This document shows positions 4,209 through 5,264 of a stretch of 5,264 nucleotides of DNA, one piece after another. Position 1 is the first letter of the stretch. Each line of letters begins with the position of its first letter. Position numbers and translations under genes: made by a program. Below the pieces are notes generated by a model that saw only the letters and a list, made by a program, of their open reading frames with translations, was not told the origin of the DNA and did no database searches. Source of the stretch: an uncultured Collinsella sp. (GTDB taxonomy: Bacteria; Actinomycetota; Coriobacteriia; Coriobacteriales; Coriobacteriaceae). The stretch covers positions 1 through 5,264 of the forward strand of contig USHT01000095.1 in assembly GCA_900554455.1 (NCBI GenBank), in the 5' to 3' direction.

Positions 4209-5264
4209 ATGACAAAAGACGATAGGCAGGCATTCGAGGTACCCGATCGGCTCTTTGAATACGTGAGGTCGGTCGTCGACAACCGCGCACTTGCAACGGT
4301 GCTGCTCTTTTTGCTGAGCCTGCTGCTGATTGGCATCGACAACATCGCCGGAATCTTGACGGTGCTGCTTGCCGGCTTTTTGCTGATCGATCGATTTGAG
4401 ATCGTGCGCCGCTGCATGGTGATTGGCGGCGCCGCGTGGGCCATGACGTTGGCGATTGGCGCCATGGCGCTCGGCGGCATCGAAGGGCCGGTGTTGTTCG
4501 ATGCCGGCTTTGTATTCAACATGCTTGGCTTTGTGCTGGCGCTTGCCGCGTGCGTGCTGTTCTTGTGTGGCCGCGCCCTGTACTACCAGGGCTACGAACA
4601 GGGCGAGCAGCATGCCGATTGTGTGCTGGCTGCTCGTATTCAAGATCGCCTGATCGATCACCCCGACACCTGGGACAACATCGACGGCGACTTCTTGGAG
4701 GTCGAGGGCGCCCTTAACCGCGTGCGTGACCGTGAGCGCAAGGTGCAACAGGCCTTGCGTGACGAATCTCATCGCAAGGACGATCTGGTCACGTACTTGG
4801 CACATGACCTACGCACCCCGCTTGCCAGTGTGGTGGGCTATCTTTCGCTGCTGCAAGAGGCTCCTGAGCTGCCGGTTGAGCAACGTGCGCACTTTACGGG
4901 CGTGGCTCTCGACAAGGCGCACCGGCTCGATGCACTCATCGAAGAGTTCTTCGATATCACACGCTTTGACTTCCACGATATCGTGCTCACGCGCGGCTAT
5001 GTTGATCTGGGGTTGCTGCTGGCTCAGGTGGCTGACGAGTTCTATCCCATCCTCAACGAGCAGCATAAGGAAGCCCAAGTTGATATCCACGAGGACCTGA
5101 CGGTGCTCGTGGATGGCGACAAGATGGCTCGCGTGTTCAACAACATCATGAAAAACGCCGTCGCCTATAGCTATGAGGGCTCGACCATCACGATCGAGGC
5201 CAGACGCCGGGACGGCGGTGGCGTGCGCGTGCGCTTTATCAATCAGGGCGATCCCATCCCTGAG
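4209..5264 (+). CDS. VanS-like sensor histidine kinase, 3' truncated by the window end
   Basis: The frame from ATG 4209 stays open to the last base, giving 352 residues without a stop. A GGGG-rich ribosome site (4197-4200) lies eight bases upstream; an in-frame GTG at 4203 is a poorer start. Residues 1-26 are cytosolic and charged. About four hydrophobic segments follow (27-43, 46-61, 70-89, 100-121) with only short loops, so no sizeable extracellular sensor domain exists. A cytosolic linker (122-190) contains a HAMP-like stretch, DFLEVEGALNRV at 161-172, continuing as a helix into the dimerisation domain. The H-box is YLAHDLRTPLASVVGYL with phospho-acceptor His199. The N-box is NNIMKNAVAYS (311-321), with Asn316 in the ATP-binding position. 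The frame ends at NQGDPIPE, the start of a VanS-style G1 region, so the rest of the ATPase domain is outside. It is the partner of the regulator 25 bp upstream: autophosphorylation at His199, transfer to Asp53. The signal is unknown; the membrane-buried sensor suggests it detects a membrane or lipid-linked envelope condition. Confidence 0.92.
   Translation, partial: MTKDDRQAFEVPDRLFEYVRSVVDNRALATVLLFLLSLLLIGIDNIAGILTVLLAGFLLIDRFEIVRRCMVIGGAAWAMTLAIGAMALGGIEGPVLFDAGFVFNMLGFVLALAACVLFLCGRALYYQGYEQGEQHADCVLAARIQDRLIDHPDTWDNIDGDFLEVEGALNRVRDRERKVQQALRDESHRKDDLVTYLAHDLRTPLASVVGYLSLLQEAPELPVEQRAHFTGVALDKAHRLDALIEEFFDITRFDFHDIVLTRGYVDLGLLLAQVADEFYPILNEQHKEAQVDIHEDLTVLVDGDKMARVFNNIMKNAVAYSYEGSTITIEARRRDGGGVRVRFINQGDPIPE

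Noticed and set aside
3977..4805. Minus-strand frames of 181 and 210 codons opposite the regulator and kinase
   Set aside because: Gln/His/Ala-rich low-information translations antisense to a well-conserved two-component pair; no promoter or ribosome site.
1950..5264. A vancomycin-resistance operon
   Set aside because: Regulator and kinase resemble VanR/VanS, but no ligase, dehydrogenase or dipeptidase gene lies in the window, so resistance cannot be inferred.
1..5264. CRISPR array, rRNA or insertion sequence
   Set aside because: No regularly spaced repeats, no rRNA-like sequence, and no transposase or paired terminal inverted repeats were seen.

Overview
The window looks like chromosomal DNA of a high-GC Gram-positive bacterium. 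The closest fit I can suggest is a Coriobacteriia/Collinsella-like actinobacterium. This rests on the GC-rich coding style, a VanR-like regulator beside a D,D-carboxypeptidase, and the AAA-ATPase tail with a winged helix. The species call is inference from style; nothing in the window proves it.

Left part (1-636): the window opens with the last 52 codons of a protein ending in a winged helix-turn-helix, probably an AAA-family ATP-binding protein. A gene-free stretch follows. It holds a long imperfect inverted repeat (211-265) and a small tandem repeat (287-307). Next is a complete tRNA-Ser(GCT) with its own promoter, an encoded CCA end and an intrinsic terminator.

Middle part (637-1949): a single gene of visibly different base and codon composition lies immediately downstream of the tRNA. 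It encodes a three-part protein: a very basic N-terminal segment, a TM2-type double membrane-spanning domain, and a C-terminal soluble domain I do not recognise. It is the least explained item here and looks like accessory cargo at a tRNA locus. It converges on the next gene.

Right part (1950-5264): a cell-envelope module. A secreted serine D,D-carboxypeptidase (peptidase S11, PBP5-like) runs leftward and ends in an intrinsic terminator. Divergently, a VanR-like OmpR-family response regulator and a VanS-like sensor histidine kinase run rightward as an operon; the kinase is cut by the window end. The divergent intergenic region contains an 11-bp-arm dyad (3402-3428) that also holds CTTAA direct repeats on an 11-bp period, a good candidate operator. 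The simplest model is that the two-component system senses envelope or cell-wall stress and controls itself, and possibly the carboxypeptidase that trims D-Ala from peptidoglycan stems. No van ligase, dehydrogenase or VanX-type dipeptidase is visible, so vancomycin resistance cannot be claimed.
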